Positions 10,683 through 22,278 are shown, numbered from the stretch's first letter. The stretch is DNA of 64,000 bases from Azorinus chamasolen (GCA_963576725.1 OY755239.1:56773953-56837952); one strand, 5' to 3'. Notes: generated by a model from the letters alone, not told the origin. Numbers and translations are program-made.

Positions 10683-11051
10683 GAAAAAAGAATTTCTCTC
10701 TTTTTCCTTTCTATTTTTTTTAATGGCGGTTTGGGTTTTTACTGGGATAGTTAATGATAATTATCCATATTAAGTGTTTTTTCTTTCAACTTATACGTTA
10801 TTTTTGGATGCAATCTTGGTCAAGTTCAAATATGGATCATGTCGGGTTCGGAACTAGGTCATACGTCATTACACTCTAGAGGCTACATATTTCGTTAAGT
10901 TTTTAATGTAATGTTGTATTTCAATTGTCTTAACAAAACAGTTCCTTATTAAAAACCTTCCTTGTACACAAATTTCCCGGCGATCCAATGCCTTGCATCA
11001 GTATTCGTCTTGTAGTTATCTATAATGATACCGTGACTATCTGTGTCTTGC

Positions 11052-11123
11052 CACTAGAACCAAGGACCACAGTGGAAATAAGGAAAATATTTTCCGTTTT
11101 TGTATTATCCTTGGTTTCTAGTG
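11052..11123. repeat. Inverted repeat
   Basis: CACTAGAACCAAGGA on the left pairs with TCCTTGGTTTCTAGTG on the right around an AT-rich centre. Unclassified small fold-back sequence. Confidence 0.6.
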
Positions 11124-11220
11124 CGCATTACATGGCTTTGTATATGATGTCTTAATTATGTTTTGCCATGTTATTTACACATTTTACCGAAATAAATATA
11201 TCTATCTATCTGCCGTTCGT

Positions 11221-11474
11221 CCACTGTTCATCTCCATAAATACATCTTGCAACGCCTTTGCAAACAAAGTACAACTAGATCAGACGTTTCCTGTAGGAAT
11301 CCTCTGATCAGGGTCTACTTTGTTTGCTGATGGATATTTAAAGACATTATTCTAGTTTCCGCAATGGTCGTTATTAATAATTTTATTGTTTCCATACTCT
11401 GTTATAAAACATCATGTAATTAATATGTATGGTGTCATTATTTGTAATATAAATATTAAGGAGTAAACGATTAA
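11221..11474 (+). mobile_element. M1 MITE
   Basis: The left end is degenerate (CATCTCCATAAATAC). The hairpin GACGTTTCCTGTAGGAATCC is followed by TCTGATCAGGGTCTACTTTG. The right end is GGAGTAAACGATTAA. Confidence 0.7.
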
Positions 11475-11508
11475 CACAAATGCACAATAAAACAGCCTAC
11501 TTATGACC

Positions 11509-11707
11509 GGAGGTCCAGATAAGATGCGTAATTTAAAACATTTTCAAGAATATCTCCTTTTTTTCTCCACCCAAACCTATAATGTGACTACTCTTTAGAA
11601 TCGTCTTTCCGAGACGATTCTAAAGAGTGGTCGCAGTACAGGGTTTGGTAGAGAAATTATGATTTTAGTACATGTATTTAAGTACGCACCATTATCTGTA
11701 GCTCTGT
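11509..11707. mobile_element. H1 hairpin MITE
   Basis: GAATCGTCTTTCCGAGACGATTC is extended by CACTCTTT on the left and AAAGAGTGG on the right. The flank CCAGATAAGATGCGTAA is shared with the other H1 copies. Confidence 0.75.
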
Positions 11708-11764
11708 AAGCCTTCGGTAATACCATGTTCATTTGTATAATGTTTCATATCAGCTTTTGCTTGA

Positions 11765-11975
11765 CGAATATTTATGTAAGACATAATGACGTCATGAATA
11801 TTTATTAGATGAATAGTATGAACAAAGGAATTTGAGGCCATGAAACCAATATCATAATCTGATATAATTGTGTTATTCAATAAGCAAACATAGCAGACCC
11901 AGATCAGACGGCACCTAAGGAAGTCTTTTGATCTGGGTACAGTCATTTCGCAAAGGCATCAGCAGGCGTCTCAAG
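11765..11975 (-). mobile_element. M1 MITE, reverse orientation, with CRE palindrome
   Basis: It contains AATATTTATGTAAGACATAA, TGACGTCA at 11787-11794 and then the M1 hairpin region (GACCCAGATCAGACGG and TCTTTTGATCTGGGT). The termini are degenerate. Confidence 0.6.
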
Positions 11976-12309
11976 CAAGTGACTTAATCTCGTGACTGAA
12001 AACACACAACTGAAACTGAATGAAAAGGGTTGCAAAGCAACTTACTGCATAATTACACTGCCTTTCAAAAGCATTGATTTCACACTTATAGCAAAAGGAG
12101 GTTGACAGCATATTTCTTTATCAACATTGACATCACCATATTGGTTGTCTATTACAATATACGCTTTCTTTGACAGCGACAGTATTGATTTGAAATTCTA
12201 TTTTGCTCACACAAAATTAGATCTTTCAAAACTTTCACTTTCATTTAATATTTAGACTAGAGGAGTCCTAAATAAGATATGTGCTCCGTAAATTACACAA
12301 TATAGGTAA

Positions 12310-12553
12310 GCCATTCCCTGGTGAATATGCATGAAAGAAATAATGGCATGATGGCTATCCATTAGCTGAACTGTTATAAATGCACATATGGATGTTTGAT
12401 ATTTGTAGAAAGTTAAGAAACTTTAAAACCAGATTTATTATGATGTCATAAGACTACAGAGGAGAACCTGACCCGACGGATCCTACAGAAGCCGTCTGGT
12501 CTGGGTTTAATCTCTTTTGAAAGGCGTGAAAAGCGTTTGCGTGAAGGAAAATG
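12310..12553 (-). mobile_element. M1 MITE, reverse orientation
   Basis: It starts GAATATGCATGAAAGAAATA, holds ACGGATCCTACAGAAGCCGT with TCTGGTCTGGGT, and ends in the M1-like GCGTGAAGGAAAATGTTA. Confidence 0.6.
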
Positions 12554-12964
12554 TTACATGTACTAGAAAAGATTCCTTATCAATATATATTTAGACGTGT
12601 AAAACATTATGATGGAATGATATTACACCAAGCAGTAAACGGGCCTAACTTTCACTAATTAATACCGTCCTTTTGACTTTTTCACTCTTTCTAAAGCGCC
12701 ACTCAATCTGCAAAAACACTGATAAAACGTATTGAAGACAGCTTGGCAAAACGTGCCAGTTAGTATTGAAAGGTTAGCAATGTGACGGCTGATACCTTGA
12801 AAACATTCACAGTAACTTACAGTTCATTATATTTAGTATAATTATACACTCTAATACAATCAATCATCTCTGGATTTGAAACATGTGGTATCGGAATTTG
12901 AAATTTTAAACACATGGCTCTCAAATTAACTTTCTGAATTCTTTTAAAGAACCCTCTCTACATG

Positions 12965-13168
12965 TTAAAACCTCTCTACAACGGCCACTAAACTACATCA
13001 CGTATTTTGTATTAAAGGTAGGTGGTTGAGTAAAGCAAGGTGAAAGTAAAACAGAACGCTCCTATAGGAGCCATCTGTTTTACTATCATCTTGCTTTAAG
13101 CAGCCATCTGCCATGAATACAAACTAATTAACACAATTTAGTGGCGGTTATTAAGAGGTTTAACTGTA
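12965..13168. mobile_element. P MITE (CTCTCTACAACGG ends)
   Basis: The left end is AAAACCTCTCTACAACGGCC and the right end is GGCGGTTATTAAGAGGTTTA. The long hairpin has arm GCAAGGTGAAAGTAAAACAG and apex CTCCTATAGGAG. Confidence 0.75.
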
Positions 13169-13313
13169 AATTATGTGGTCACTCTAGCGAGACTCTATTG
13201 TCTTTTTATGCTTTATGTTTGACTCCACCGAATGGTAGTTCATTTTGCTTGAGTTTTACTTAGCGGAAGTAATTAAGTAATTACGATATTAAGTAATACC
13301 AACGGCAACTGAA

Positions 13314-13741
13314 TACAGTAGAACATTAATAAGCGACCATTCATGTATTGAACACAAGGGTGTTAAAAAGTAGGTGGTTGCTTAATGCTGGGCAAATGTA
13401 ATGCCAAAAGCTCATACATGTATTGACATTACTTTTGACTTGCATTAAACTACCACCTGCCTTACAGGCCCATAATTAAACATCGTTTGATGGCCGCTTA
13501 ACCCATTACCTCATAGGCTATTTTAGATCCTACCTCTTTAAATAAATATACCGAAAAGGAGCATTAACTAGAGAAAAGGAAACTTTTAGAATTTTGTAGA
13601 TTGAAACCATTGTGATAAATAGTGCATTTGCTCCTATAGGAGCAAATGCTCTATTTATCACAATGGTTTCACAAAGTGACTGTTACAGAGTCGCCAAAAG
13701 ACGTCAATATGAGAGAATGGTTTAAGACAGGCTCTACTGTA
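13314..13741. mobile_element. P MITE interrupted by an M3 MITE
   Basis: It runs from TACAGTAGAACATTAATAAG to GACAGGCTCTACTGTA. The hairpin arms are around GCAAATGTAATGCCAAAAGC. An M3 copy sits at 13498-13725 in the right end: ...GGCCGCTTAA[M3]TTAAGACAGGC... Uninterrupted P copies read CCGCTTAAGACAGG (near 35730 and 63445). Confidence 0.85.
13498..13725 (+). mobile_element. M3 MITE, full length, nested in P
   Basis: A TTAA-bounded 228-bp copy. The left end is TTAACCCATTACCTCATAGG and the right end is ATATGAGAGAATGGTTTAA. The hairpin is CATTTGCTCCTATAGGAGC with arms extending through GATAAATAG and AACCATTGT. The TTAA is duplicated on both sides. Confidence 0.9.
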
Positions 13742-13977
13742 TCACAAAGTAAGTGCACTGTATCAACCATATGTCCGCTATCTAGGACCTGAATCGCATT
13801 TGCGAACAGCTTGGGTCATGAAAAGTCACCCTCAGTCTCACCTCAATCCTAGCTGTATGACAATGGGTCAAAAGAGTCTCAAACACTTAAGAAAATCAAA
13901 AGTAGTCAAAATTGAATATATCAAATTAATCAGACATTATATTTTTTACCCTTAACTTGTGTGAAAACAATATATTC

Positions 13978-14173
13978 TTAACCCTTTACTTCATAAATAC
14001 GATTATCTACGCCTTTGCAACAGAGTAGACCCAGATCAGACGGCTCCTATCAGAGTCTGCTCTGTCTGCTTATGATATAATATAGATATGATTCTACAGT
14101 TTCTGCTAAGGTCAAAATTATTGTGTCCAATTGCAATTGTAACAAATAATCTGATCAGGGCGTAAAGGGTTAA
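13978..14173 (+). mobile_element. M1 MITE with shortened hairpin
   Basis: TTAACCCTTTACTTCATAA to GGCGTAAAGGGTTAA. The right arm of the hairpin is partly deleted: GACGGCTCCTAT is followed directly by CAGAGTCTGCTCTG. Confidence 0.8.
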
Positions 14174-14250
14174 ATGTGAGTCTGGTGCAATAGTTTGACT
14201 ACCCCAAATTCCATCAGAACTTTTGAGAAACTGTTGACTGTGTGGTACAT

Positions 14251-14311
14251 GTAAATAGCTCGGGTCCTGGTGAGACGTCGAGTTACTCGGCGTCTCGTCT
14301 GGATCCAAGCA
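14251..14311. repeat. M2-type hairpin
   Basis: GGTGAGACGTCGAGTTACTC on the left and GGCGTCTCGTCTGGATCCAA on the right. The surrounding element boundaries are not resolved. Confidence 0.6.
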
Positions 14312-14930
14312 TCTAATGCGACTCTGGTTGCAAGTTACAGCATAACTGTTACATATTGTATATCCAAGACAAGATGGTTTCATTGTACCAAGTGACACAT
14401 TGATTGCAGTCGAGTTAATTACCAGTAGTTACGTGTGATACTGTAAAAAATATAATTATGTCTGCAATAAAGTCTGTATTATATTGACATGAGTAATTCA
14501 CTGGCATTTCGCACAGCACATTCATTCAGTAGCCAAAAGCAGCACCAATGCATGTATAATTTGTTCCTCGGGTCACATGCTGTGTATATCGATATGCACA
14601 TTAATTATCAACACTTAGTACATGTAGTTAGTGGGCCCACACTCCGCCATAAAGAACGGCTTCGAACAAAACAATGTTGTAAGAAATTGAACAGCAAATA
14701 GAAAACATGTCCTCTTAGAGCGTTGGTGGGAGTGAATGTCAGTATTGTAGTTAGCCGAAAGCAAAAGGTATCCACACCGATCAACTAACACACGTCTTTT
14801 ATTTCTTTGGGTATCTAAGACAGTTTTCAACATAAAGCTAGGCGTAGTTATACACTCAGATAACCTCCTTACGAGCTTTTTTTCATTACGTTATTGCATA
14901 ATTAAACAACAATCTGTTACTGAACACTTT

Positions 14931-15377
14931 TACAGTAGAGTCCCATCAAACGCGACTACTTAATGAATAGACATTGATGTCTTAAATGTAGGCGGCTGCC
15001 TAATGCAGGGCCAAAATATACCGAAAGTTCCTATAGGAGCATAACGTTCGTCCAGCATTAAGCCACCACCTTGTTTTAACCCTTTACTGCTTGAATATTC
15101 ATACAAAAATAATGACACCTTGAATAATTTTAATAGCACTAAATTTGTATAATGTCACACAAACAGAAACGTGTTGGGTCATGACAGAAACTGCAGCATC
15201 ATGCTTGTATTATTCACAAGCAAAGAGAACAGACCCAGATCAGATGGTCCCTATAGGAGCCGTCTGATCTGGATCTACTCTGTTTGCAAAGGCATAGAAG
15301 TGCGTATTTATGGAGTAAATGGTTAAGGCCTAGTCTTATACCGTTTTAGGTGGTCATTTTAGAATTGTTTTACTGTA
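14931..15377. mobile_element. P MITE interrupted by an M1 MITE
   Basis: The left end is TACAGTAGAGTCCCATC and the right end is AGAATTGTTTTACTGTA. The hairpin (TGCAGGGCCAAAATA, apex TTCCTATAGGAGC) precedes a nested M1 at 15076-15326 inserted after CCACCACCTTG. Confidence 0.75.
15076..15326 (-). mobile_element. M1 MITE, nested in P, reverse orientation
   Basis: TTAACCCTTTACTGCTTGAA to TATGGAGTAAATGGTTAA, TTAA-bounded. The hairpin is GATGGTCCCTATAGGAGCCG with ATCTGGATCTACTCTG. Confidence 0.85.
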
Positions 15378-15417
15378 TTTTCGTTCAACGTTGCTGTAGA
15401 AGGATTCTAATGTGTAA

Positions 15418-15632
15418 CCATTCCCCCTCATATAAAGGTATTTTGAAGCCATGATTAGAAACAGAGCAGACTCAGAAAACACGACTTCTTTCAGCAGCCT
15501 TTAGATCAGGGTCTGCTCTGTTTGACTATGGAATTATTGGATCTGATCCTACAGGTTTCGTCTCAGTCAACAATGCCCTTTTAAATTTCAATCTTATACA
15601 ATTTAAATCAATAAATATGCATGAAGTGATCC
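15418..15632. mobile_element. M1-like MITE, degenerate
   Basis: It keeps CATTCCCCCTCATATAAAGG at the left and TTAGATCAGGGTCTGCTCTG in the middle. The hairpin apex is lost. Confidence 0.45.
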
Positions 15633-15803
15633 ACTCATAGAATTTAATCCATTTGTGCCCACGATCCGATATATGGGACATATGCAAACAGTGTAGACTC
15701 TGATCAGACGCCGCATAAGAGAGGAAGAGATCATTGTTTGTAAATGCAAGTTAGGTGGTGGATACGGTTTACAGACTGAATGTAGTTTCACCTAAACTTT
15801 GGT

Positions 15804-16630
15804 TATTGGGCAGCGAAAGCAGCCCAATCTTATACGGCTCTGAATTTGGACCACGCTTTACTGCGGTCCTGTGTTTCTATAACATCCACTCTTTTTAATT
15901 ACCATGATTTACGATGAGACTATGTTTTATTTATATATATTTATTTATTTTAATTATTTTCATTCGGAGGTACATATTTTTATCGGGGTTAATTTCCTTT
16001 TCTGTCACGATACCTTTTCAGTGAATGCTAGTGGAGTAGGTATAATATATTAAAATAACTGACGCAAGTATACATGTAGCAGTCAGCGTGGCCCATTGGC
16101 TATAGCGTTTGCTTAGGGAGCCTGGTGTCGTGGCTTCAATCCTTAGTAGAACCCATTTAACTTTTTGTCTGTCATATTTGAGCACCCTTAGTGTACTGCT
16201 TTTGGTTTAAAACCATTTGTACATAATTGTTTTTTTGTAAAGTCCTTTGTTTACATTTTGGCTTTTGTAAAGTTATTTAGCTGAGACCTGTTACTCGTGG
16301 CTTTATTTTCAGGTGACCCGTTTTGCATATTTCACCATTGTGCGTGAATTTGTTTTCATCTAAATGTAAAACTTATACTAACCTGTTCTTAATTTGGGGA
16401 CAAGTGTATGCCTATTTAGCAGTAGTTATGTGATGTGTTTGATGAAACTAGTGGTGTATTTTGTATGGTGTCAGAAGCTTTGTGATTCGTGTCATATAAT
16501 ATTATGTAATGCATCATGACTCATTAAAACATTCTCCCTTTTCTGCTCTTTTGTATCGTAATAGTTTCCCCGTGTATATTTAATCAAAATACTTAACAAT
16601 ATTGCCCCCTCTTTTTCGTCTATCCTGCTT
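15804..16630. repeat. Dispersed repeat K, copy 1
   Basis: It starts with the small hairpin GGGCAGCGAAAGCAGCCC and shares long blocks with copy 2 at 38186: CAATCTTATACGGCT, AAAACCATTTGTACATAA, TTATACTAACCTGTTCTTAA and TCATTAAAACATTC. This copy contains a tRNA-like segment (16083-16154) that copy 2 lacks. No open frame. It may be a composite SINE or a non-autonomous element. Confidence 0.7.
16083..16154 (+). repeat. tRNA-like segment inside repeat K
   Basis: GTGGCCCATTGGCTATAGCG resembles a polymerase III A-box region and GGCTTCAATCC a weakened B-box. The layout is that of a tRNA-derived SINE head. Stems are poor, so it is not a working tRNA. Confidence 0.5.
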
Positions 16631-17020
16631 AAAAATATGTTAGGCAGCCATTTTACGATTTTGTAAAACCTTGCTTCTATTATATGTCGTTGAGAAATAT
16701 CCTTCCACTTTGTTTACAATTCTGTAATCGTTCATCAATCGATTATTAAATTTCAACGCCCATCCCTTCTGCTGCATTATGCTTGGTAAAGTGTATGATT
16801 TCGCCGTGGAAGGTAGGCGTTTGGCATTTCAGTTCGGAAACATACTCCGGAAATTTATAAATTTACCCTACTTACATTAAGTATTTGCATAGACAAACAT
16901 GAGCAAGTAGTGAATATTATTCAAGGTAAACCGGTCCAGATCTTACTGTGGAACCCATCCATGAGGGGGCACAACAAACAAACTATCTGTTGGTATAAAC
17001 CATTGACATCGACATGTTTA

Positions 17021-17087
17021 GCAAACAGTGCAGAACCTAATCAGATGGCTCTTCAGAAGCCCTATGATATGGGCCTACATTGTTTGT
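17021..17087. repeat. M1-type hairpin, isolated
   Basis: GCAAACAGTGCAGAACC on the left and GGGCCTACATTGTTTG on the right flank GATGGCTCTTCAGAAGCCC. Confidence 0.55.
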
Positions 17088-17104
17088 CTATGACCCTTAA
17101 GCAC

Positions 17105-17327
17105 AATCCCCTCATATTGACGCATTTCGACGCCTTGGTAACAGTCACTTCCTGAAACCATTGTGATAAATAGATCATTTGCCCCTGAGGAGCAAATGCT
17201 GTATTTATCACAATGGTTTCAATACTACACAATTCTAAACCTCTCCTTTTCTCTACTAAATGCTCCTTTTCGGTAGTTTAATTCAAAGAGACTGGGTCTG
17301 AAAATAGCCTATGAGGGAATGGGTTAA
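17105..17327 (-). mobile_element. M3 MITE, reverse orientation
   Basis: The left end is degenerate (AATCCCCTCATATTGACGC) and the right end is ATGAGGGAATGGGTTAA. The hairpin GATCATTTGCCCCTGAGG has the arms AACCATTGTGATAAATAG. Confidence 0.8.
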
Positions 17328-17685
17328 AGGGATTTTGGTCACCAGTGGTTTAAAATTATCACAATGTCACATGTACAACACAGACTAATTCAGCTTTACA
17401 AACAAGATAAGAGATGGAATTGTGTATTCGAATACTTACAGTAATTAAGGTAAATAAACTCCGAACATATGTCGAAGGAATCAGCCATACTAGGTGCAAC
17501 AGATCAAACTATTATCGACAACGTACCTAATATGATGTCATCAGTGAACCCTGGCATCTGTTTGTACGGAACATTCAGTTCGGTACGCCCAGATAATCAC
17601 ATTTATTTGACGGTATCGGAGTATCAAAGTAACAATACAATGATCTTTGTTCTGCATTGAATCTTTCTTATTATAGGAAACAACT

Positions 17686-18160
17686 ACAATAAAGCCTCGC
17701 TAATGCGACCACATAATGTATTAACAGCAGAGGTCTGTAAAAGCATGTGATTGCTTAACCCTTTTCTCTGATCAATATTCATGTAAGTCAAAATGGCATC
17801 ATGAATATTAATTAGATTACTTTTTATATAATTGCATATACACACAGGATATTTTGGCTAAGACAGAAACTTTAGAATCAGATCTGTATTATACCATAAG
17901 CAAACAGAGCAGACCCTGAATATACGGCCCCTAGAGGAGCTGTCTGATCTGGGTCTACTCTGTTTGCAAATGCGAAGAAAGGGGTTTGTACATGTATGTA
18001 TGAACGGGTCAATGCAGGGCAAACTGAATGCAGAAAACTACTATAGAACCCTTCTGCATAACTTTATGGGTGGCTGTGTGTTTTGTGTGTGGTGTTTCCT
18101 GCATGACTGCATGACTCATGCATGTACTGTTATGTCCTGTATTAAGCTACCATCTGTTTG
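17686..18160. mobile_element. P MITE interrupted by an M1 MITE
   Basis: The left end AAAGCCTCGCTAATGCGACC is the P subtype with GCTAATGCGACC. The element breaks at GATTGCTTAA and resumes as TCAATGCAGGGCAAACTGAA, the normal P sequence being GCTTAATGCAGGGC. The right end is degraded. Confidence 0.65.
17755..18012 (-). mobile_element. M1 MITE, nested in P hairpin
   Basis: TTAACCCTTTTCTCTGATCA at the left. The hairpin is TACGGCCCCTAGAGGAGCTG with ATCTGGGTCTACTCTG. The right end has drifted to GAACGGGTCAA. It sits in the TTAA of the P hairpin arm, the same position as the M3 at 35404. Confidence 0.75.
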
Positions 18161-18359
18161 TCAGAAAAACCCCACATGAATTATATTTATTTTAAGTACT
18201 CGTTTTGGCGAGAATTGTAGTATTTCGAATGTGTGCTGATGTATATAACAGTATATACACATACCACGTCTAATATTGTTAACAATTGTTTATACCAAAC
18301 AAGGGTGAATGGTGAATAGTGGTCTGTATGGTCTACTCAGTTTTACTGAACACAAATTG

Positions 18360-18562
18360 GATCCCTCATATAAACGCATTTGCAAACAGAGTAGATCCAG
18401 ATCAGACGGCTCCTATAGACTCTTCTTTTTCTACTAACAACAAAAAAACTCCTATTTACATTGCCATTTATAAAATCCAGCTAATAAATATTTAGAATAT
18501 TTAAATAAATATTTTAAATGATGTCATTATTTCTTACATGAATATTGAGCAGAGAAAGATTT
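18360..18562 (+). mobile_element. M1 MITE, hairpin truncated
   Basis: ATCCCTCATATAAACGC and GATCCAGATCAGACGGCTCC are present, but the right hairpin arm is missing. It ends ACATGAATATTGAGCAGAG. Confidence 0.6.
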
Positions 18563-18648
18563 AAACGTAATTTGTCTAAAATGAAGTTGCTATATATCAC
18601 CCATTATGCATACGAGAGATTAACCGTTTAATCAATATATTTAAAATG

Positions 18649-18845
18649 AAGAAAATATTCCAAAATAGGGAATTAATATATTACATAAATACTTAAACTG
18701 CTCTGATGGCTGAATGCATGTAACAAAAATGTGACGTGTATTTTGACATGATAATCTTTGACAAAGGCCCTTAGTGGTCGAAATATTAGATCAGAGCAGT
18801 TTAAGTATTTATGCAATATATTTAAATGCAAGAAATTATGACACA
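18649..18845. mobile_element. H2 hairpin MITE, second copy
   Basis: The outer arms are AAATACTTAAACTGCTCTGA and TCAGAGCAGTTTAAGTATTT. The inner word AAAGGCCCTTAGTGGTCGAA is kept on one side only. The flank GAAAATATTCCAAAAT matches the copy at 664. Confidence 0.65.
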
Positions 18846-18858
18846 GTATGGATATTAA

Positions 18859-18975
18859 TTAACCCTTTCCCTCATGTTAACGTGTTTTCATGAATCTGCA
18901 AATCAGTAGACCCAGGTCAGACGGCTCCTATAGGAGCCGTCTGATCAGGGTCTACTATGTTTGCTAATAGAATTT
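18859..18975 (+). mobile_element. M1 MITE, left part with full hairpin
   Basis: TTAACCCTTTCCCTCATGTT, then the clean hairpin GACGGCTCCTATAGGAGCCGTC and GATCAGGGTCTACTATG. The M1 right end is not found nearby; an inverted repeat follows instead. Confidence 0.7.
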
Positions 18976-18996
18976 GACATATAGCGGATCTGTTGC

Positions 18997-19119
18997 GAGT
19001 TGTCTTTTATGATCGCATGTCCCTAAACGAGCCTTAGAAAATGCTATTAAGCGAGCCTTTGGCTAGCTTAATAACATTTTCTTGATGAATTTAGGAACAT
19101 GTGATCTTAAAAGACAATG
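18997..19119. repeat. Inverted repeat with palindromic loop
   Basis: TTGTCTTTTATGATCGCATG pairs with CATGTGATCTTAAAAGACAA. The inner GAAAATGCTATTAAG / CTTAATAACATTTTC pair surrounds AGCCTTTGGCT. Unclassified. Confidence 0.75.
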
Positions 19120-19201
19120 AGCACCAGATTCTTTTTCTCACATAACCAAACAGTGTAGATCTACATCTATTTTCTCCCTTTTAATGACATGTAATCAAGT
19201 T

Positions 19202-19228
19202 TGACGTCATATATGACGTATGACGTCA
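19202..19228. promoter_or_regulatory. Cluster of CRE palindromes
   Basis: TGACGTCA occurs at 19202-19209 and 19221-19228 with TGACGTAT between, separated by ATAT. It is a motif match for CREB/ATF-type factors; no adjacent gene is seen. Confidence 0.35.
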
Positions 19229-19529
19229 TATATATTCTAAAGTGATCTTACACGTGTTACTGATAAGAGAATCTTAACCCGTTGTTCTAACCCGGAGATA
19301 AGGGAAGTTATGTGAGAAATATGTTTCTATACTTTCTGAAATGGCTACAATGTCCCATCTTCTAGATTACATTATAACTATTTTGTCCATGATTATTCAG
19401 TAGGTATTGACATTTGTAATAAACACAGAACAGGTAAAGGGCTAACTGATTGGCTTTATAATCGCTTCTCGAAACGAACAAGGTATGTTTTATTATTACT
19501 GTAGATCCTGAAATATTTATGTTATTCCA

Positions 19530-19630
19530 TGAGCAATCCGAGCGGACACGGTTCAGACGTCTCCTACAGGACCCATCTAATCTGTGTCTATCCTGTTTAC
19601 AAATGCGTATCTCAATGGAGTAAATGATTC
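19530..19630. mobile_element. M1 MITE fragment, degenerate
   Basis: GACGTCTCCTACAGGACCC with CTAATCTGTGTCTATCCTG and the end-like CAATGGAGTAAATGATTCA. Confidence 0.45.
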
Positions 19631-19787
19631 AGGAACAGGCAGGATACAATAATGAATCATGCACTTTGCAGACAGAGAGTGTTTGAAATTGTTATCCGTG
19701 ACATGCACCATCGCCATAACCAGGTTTTCTTCTCTGAAGTATACAGTTGAGTTCTGCCATAAAACCTACCGTAAGACGTTTCCAACA

Positions 19788-19906
19788 TTTAATCCATTAC
19801 CTCATAGGCTATTTTTAGATACAACCTCTTTGAATAAATCTACCGAAAAGGAGCATTAACTATAGAAAGGGAAAAGAATAGAATTTTGTAGTTTGAAACC
19901 ATTTGC
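19788..19906 (+). mobile_element. M3 MITE, left half
   Basis: TTTAATCCATTACCTCATAG, CTACCGAAAAGGAGCATTAA and GTTTGAAACCATTTG, then the homology stops where the hairpin should begin. Confidence 0.7.
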
Positions 19907-21053
19907 AAATATTATAACAGTTTCTTTATACGAAAGTTAAGGTTATGGCTGTACGAAATAAATTGATGGATGCAAAATAAGCTTTATTGACGGAATAATG
20001 TGCGATACGCGCTTGTACGATGCGCAATAGTATTGCACCAATACGATGGATTTCTTGTAGACAATTGTATTTATCTATATAGTTATATGTTACATATATA
20101 AAGCACTAATAGTGAGTGAATGTACGATGCATAATCAATCAATTTACTAACCGCGCCATTGATAGATGAGATTTTATTTTCTGCCAAAAAATAGGAAGAC
20201 GTTACATTTACTAGTTTCAACTTATAAATACCATGTTCGACATTCAAATGAACCGCTCCTTGACCTACTCGTATCATTGTTTTGAAACAAGTTCAGACAG
20301 TGTCGTGCCTCCATATCCGAATCTTTATTTCAGGGGAAAACAACACTCGGGTAAATGTCACGGATGCTGTGTCTACTGATTAGAAAACATGGCACTATCA
20401 ATAAACGCAGAGTAAACAAACATATTAATCGCTGGAAGGGAGGAGCATGTTAGCTGGGTCTAATTAGAGAAGGCAAATCTTATAATTTCTTAGGATTGTT
20501 AGGCATGCGAATTGGAGATCTCAATGTAATTGTATGATAAAAATGTTGCCAAGTTTGTTTACATTTGGTAGATGTCAGAATTATGTAAATATGTGCCAAC
20601 ATATTTCCCCACTTTAGTAATATACTTTTGCTCTGTACCAGAGGAGTGTGTGTGACGTATATTGGATAAAATCATATGATAATTACCTTTACATGCTTGA
20701 AAAGGCGGCGTCTGATCTGGGACTGCACTATTTGTCGTGGTGATTTTTTGCGACATTGGCGGTGAAACGGTTCAAACAAAAGTATTACCCATCTGTCCCA
20801 ATATATGTTCACCAGTTTAACCATTAATCAAAATGACACCCTTTTGACAATTTTACAGGTAGAGCAAACCACGATCAGACGGCATTCATAGTCGTCAGCT
20901 GATTGTATACTACTCGGCATGTTATATAAAACAAGTGAAAAGAACCATATATTTTTTTTCACTTGTTTAATATAACACCATATTAGTTCATTGATGTTAC
21001 TAATAGAGTCTGAAATGCCATGAAGTATTGGGACAAACACCCTTACGGTTGAT
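19907..21053. other. Mostly unannotated stretch
   Basis: AT-rich and non-coding. Two very degenerate M1-like traces are present (near 20700-20745 and 20865-20915), together with a short hairpin AAACAAGTGAAAAG / TTTTTTCACTTGTTT near 20930-20968. Confidence 0.35.
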
Positions 21054-21256
21054 ATAACCCTTTGCCTTATATAAATGCTTGTTCATGAATGCCTTTGCTG
21101 ACAGAGAAGACCCAGATCAAACGGCTCCTGTAGGAGCCGTCTGATCAGGGTCTGCTCTGCTTATTTATGAAATTATAATAGATATGACTAGTCAGCTAAT
21201 AAATAATCAAAACATTTCATTACTTCTTACGTGAAAATTCAACAGGAAAATGTTTA
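21054..21256 (+). mobile_element. M1 MITE
   Basis: ATAACCCTTTGCCTTATATA at the left, the hairpin ACGGCTCCTGTAGGAGCCGT with ATCAGGGTCTGCTCTG, and the right end CAGGAAAATGTTTAA. Confidence 0.75.
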
Positions 21257-21787
21257 ATATTTAAACTAGAGGTAATTCCCAGACAAGACATTTTGTTTGT
21301 AAATTATATAATATGGCTACGAGGCAGAAATGTATTGTTCCCACCAATAGAAGCCGTAATGCGTTTATGAGACAAACAAATTGCATCAATGGGTCAATAG
21401 GTTATAGCTATCAGTAACGTCTAAATTGTGTCTGTATGTTACAAACGATGGAATCAGAATGTGTGATAGTATGTAGTGTGTTAAACCATTCACATTGTAT
21501 CTGACGTATCACTGCTCAGTCCTCTGTTGCAATGAAAAGAAATGGAAAGAAAGGTGCATTTCTAAATATTGGAAGATAAGTAGTAAAGTATAGCCACGTG
21601 AAAAAATCAAACTATTCGTGCATAAATGCAGTTTGACCCTGATTCACGTGGATGTACACACGCGCTAAACCACATTATTGTGATGTCATCTTCCCACAGT
21701 GCTGTTAAAATGTTTAAAGACCGGTGTCCTCTGCTTCAAGTCTGAAATATGCATTCCCTTTCAAAGAGTGTAAACCAATTTACGCAC

Positions 21788-21836
21788 TGCTGAGACTTCG
21801 AGTGATTCGAACGGCGTCTCATCTGGATCCAAACTG
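21788..21836. repeat. M2-type hairpin
   Basis: TGCTGAGACTTCGAGTGATT on the left, GGCGTCTCATCTGGATCCAA on the right. The left outer arm is truncated. Confidence 0.5.
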
Positions 21837-22071
21837 TATGCACAATGTTTAATACGTCACAACTTGTAACTGATACAGAATAGCTTACTCTTCTGAGTAT
21901 GTATGCAGTCTCAACTGTAATATATTTTGTCTGTTACCAAATTCCAATTCCCGATTCTGGATGTTTAAAACAGGCAGTGGTCCAGTACAGGTCAAAGCAT
22001 TCAGTTTATACCGGAGGCTCTTATGGAAGCCTTACTTTTGCACTACAATAATCAACCACCTACTTCCTATG

Positions 22072-22278
22072 TACAGTAAAACCTCTATTAACCGGACGTT
22101 AAATTTAGTATGAATATCGGTCTCGGAGACAGGTGACAGCTTAATGCAGGGTGTAAGTCATGCAGAAAGCTCCTAGAGGAACTTTCTGCATGACTTTCAC
22201 CTTGCATTAAGCAGTCACCTGCCTAAAATATCTAAATTATTCTCTACTGGAATTCCGGTTAGGAGAGGTTTTACTGTA
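22072..22278. mobile_element. P MITE, full length
   Basis: TA-bounded. The ends are TACAGTAAAACCTCTATTAA and GGAGAGGTTTTACTGTA. The hairpin arm is GTAAGTCATGCAGAAAGCTC and the apex CTCCTAGAGGAAC. TA target and CAGT termini suggest pogo/Tigger relatives. Confidence 0.85.
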
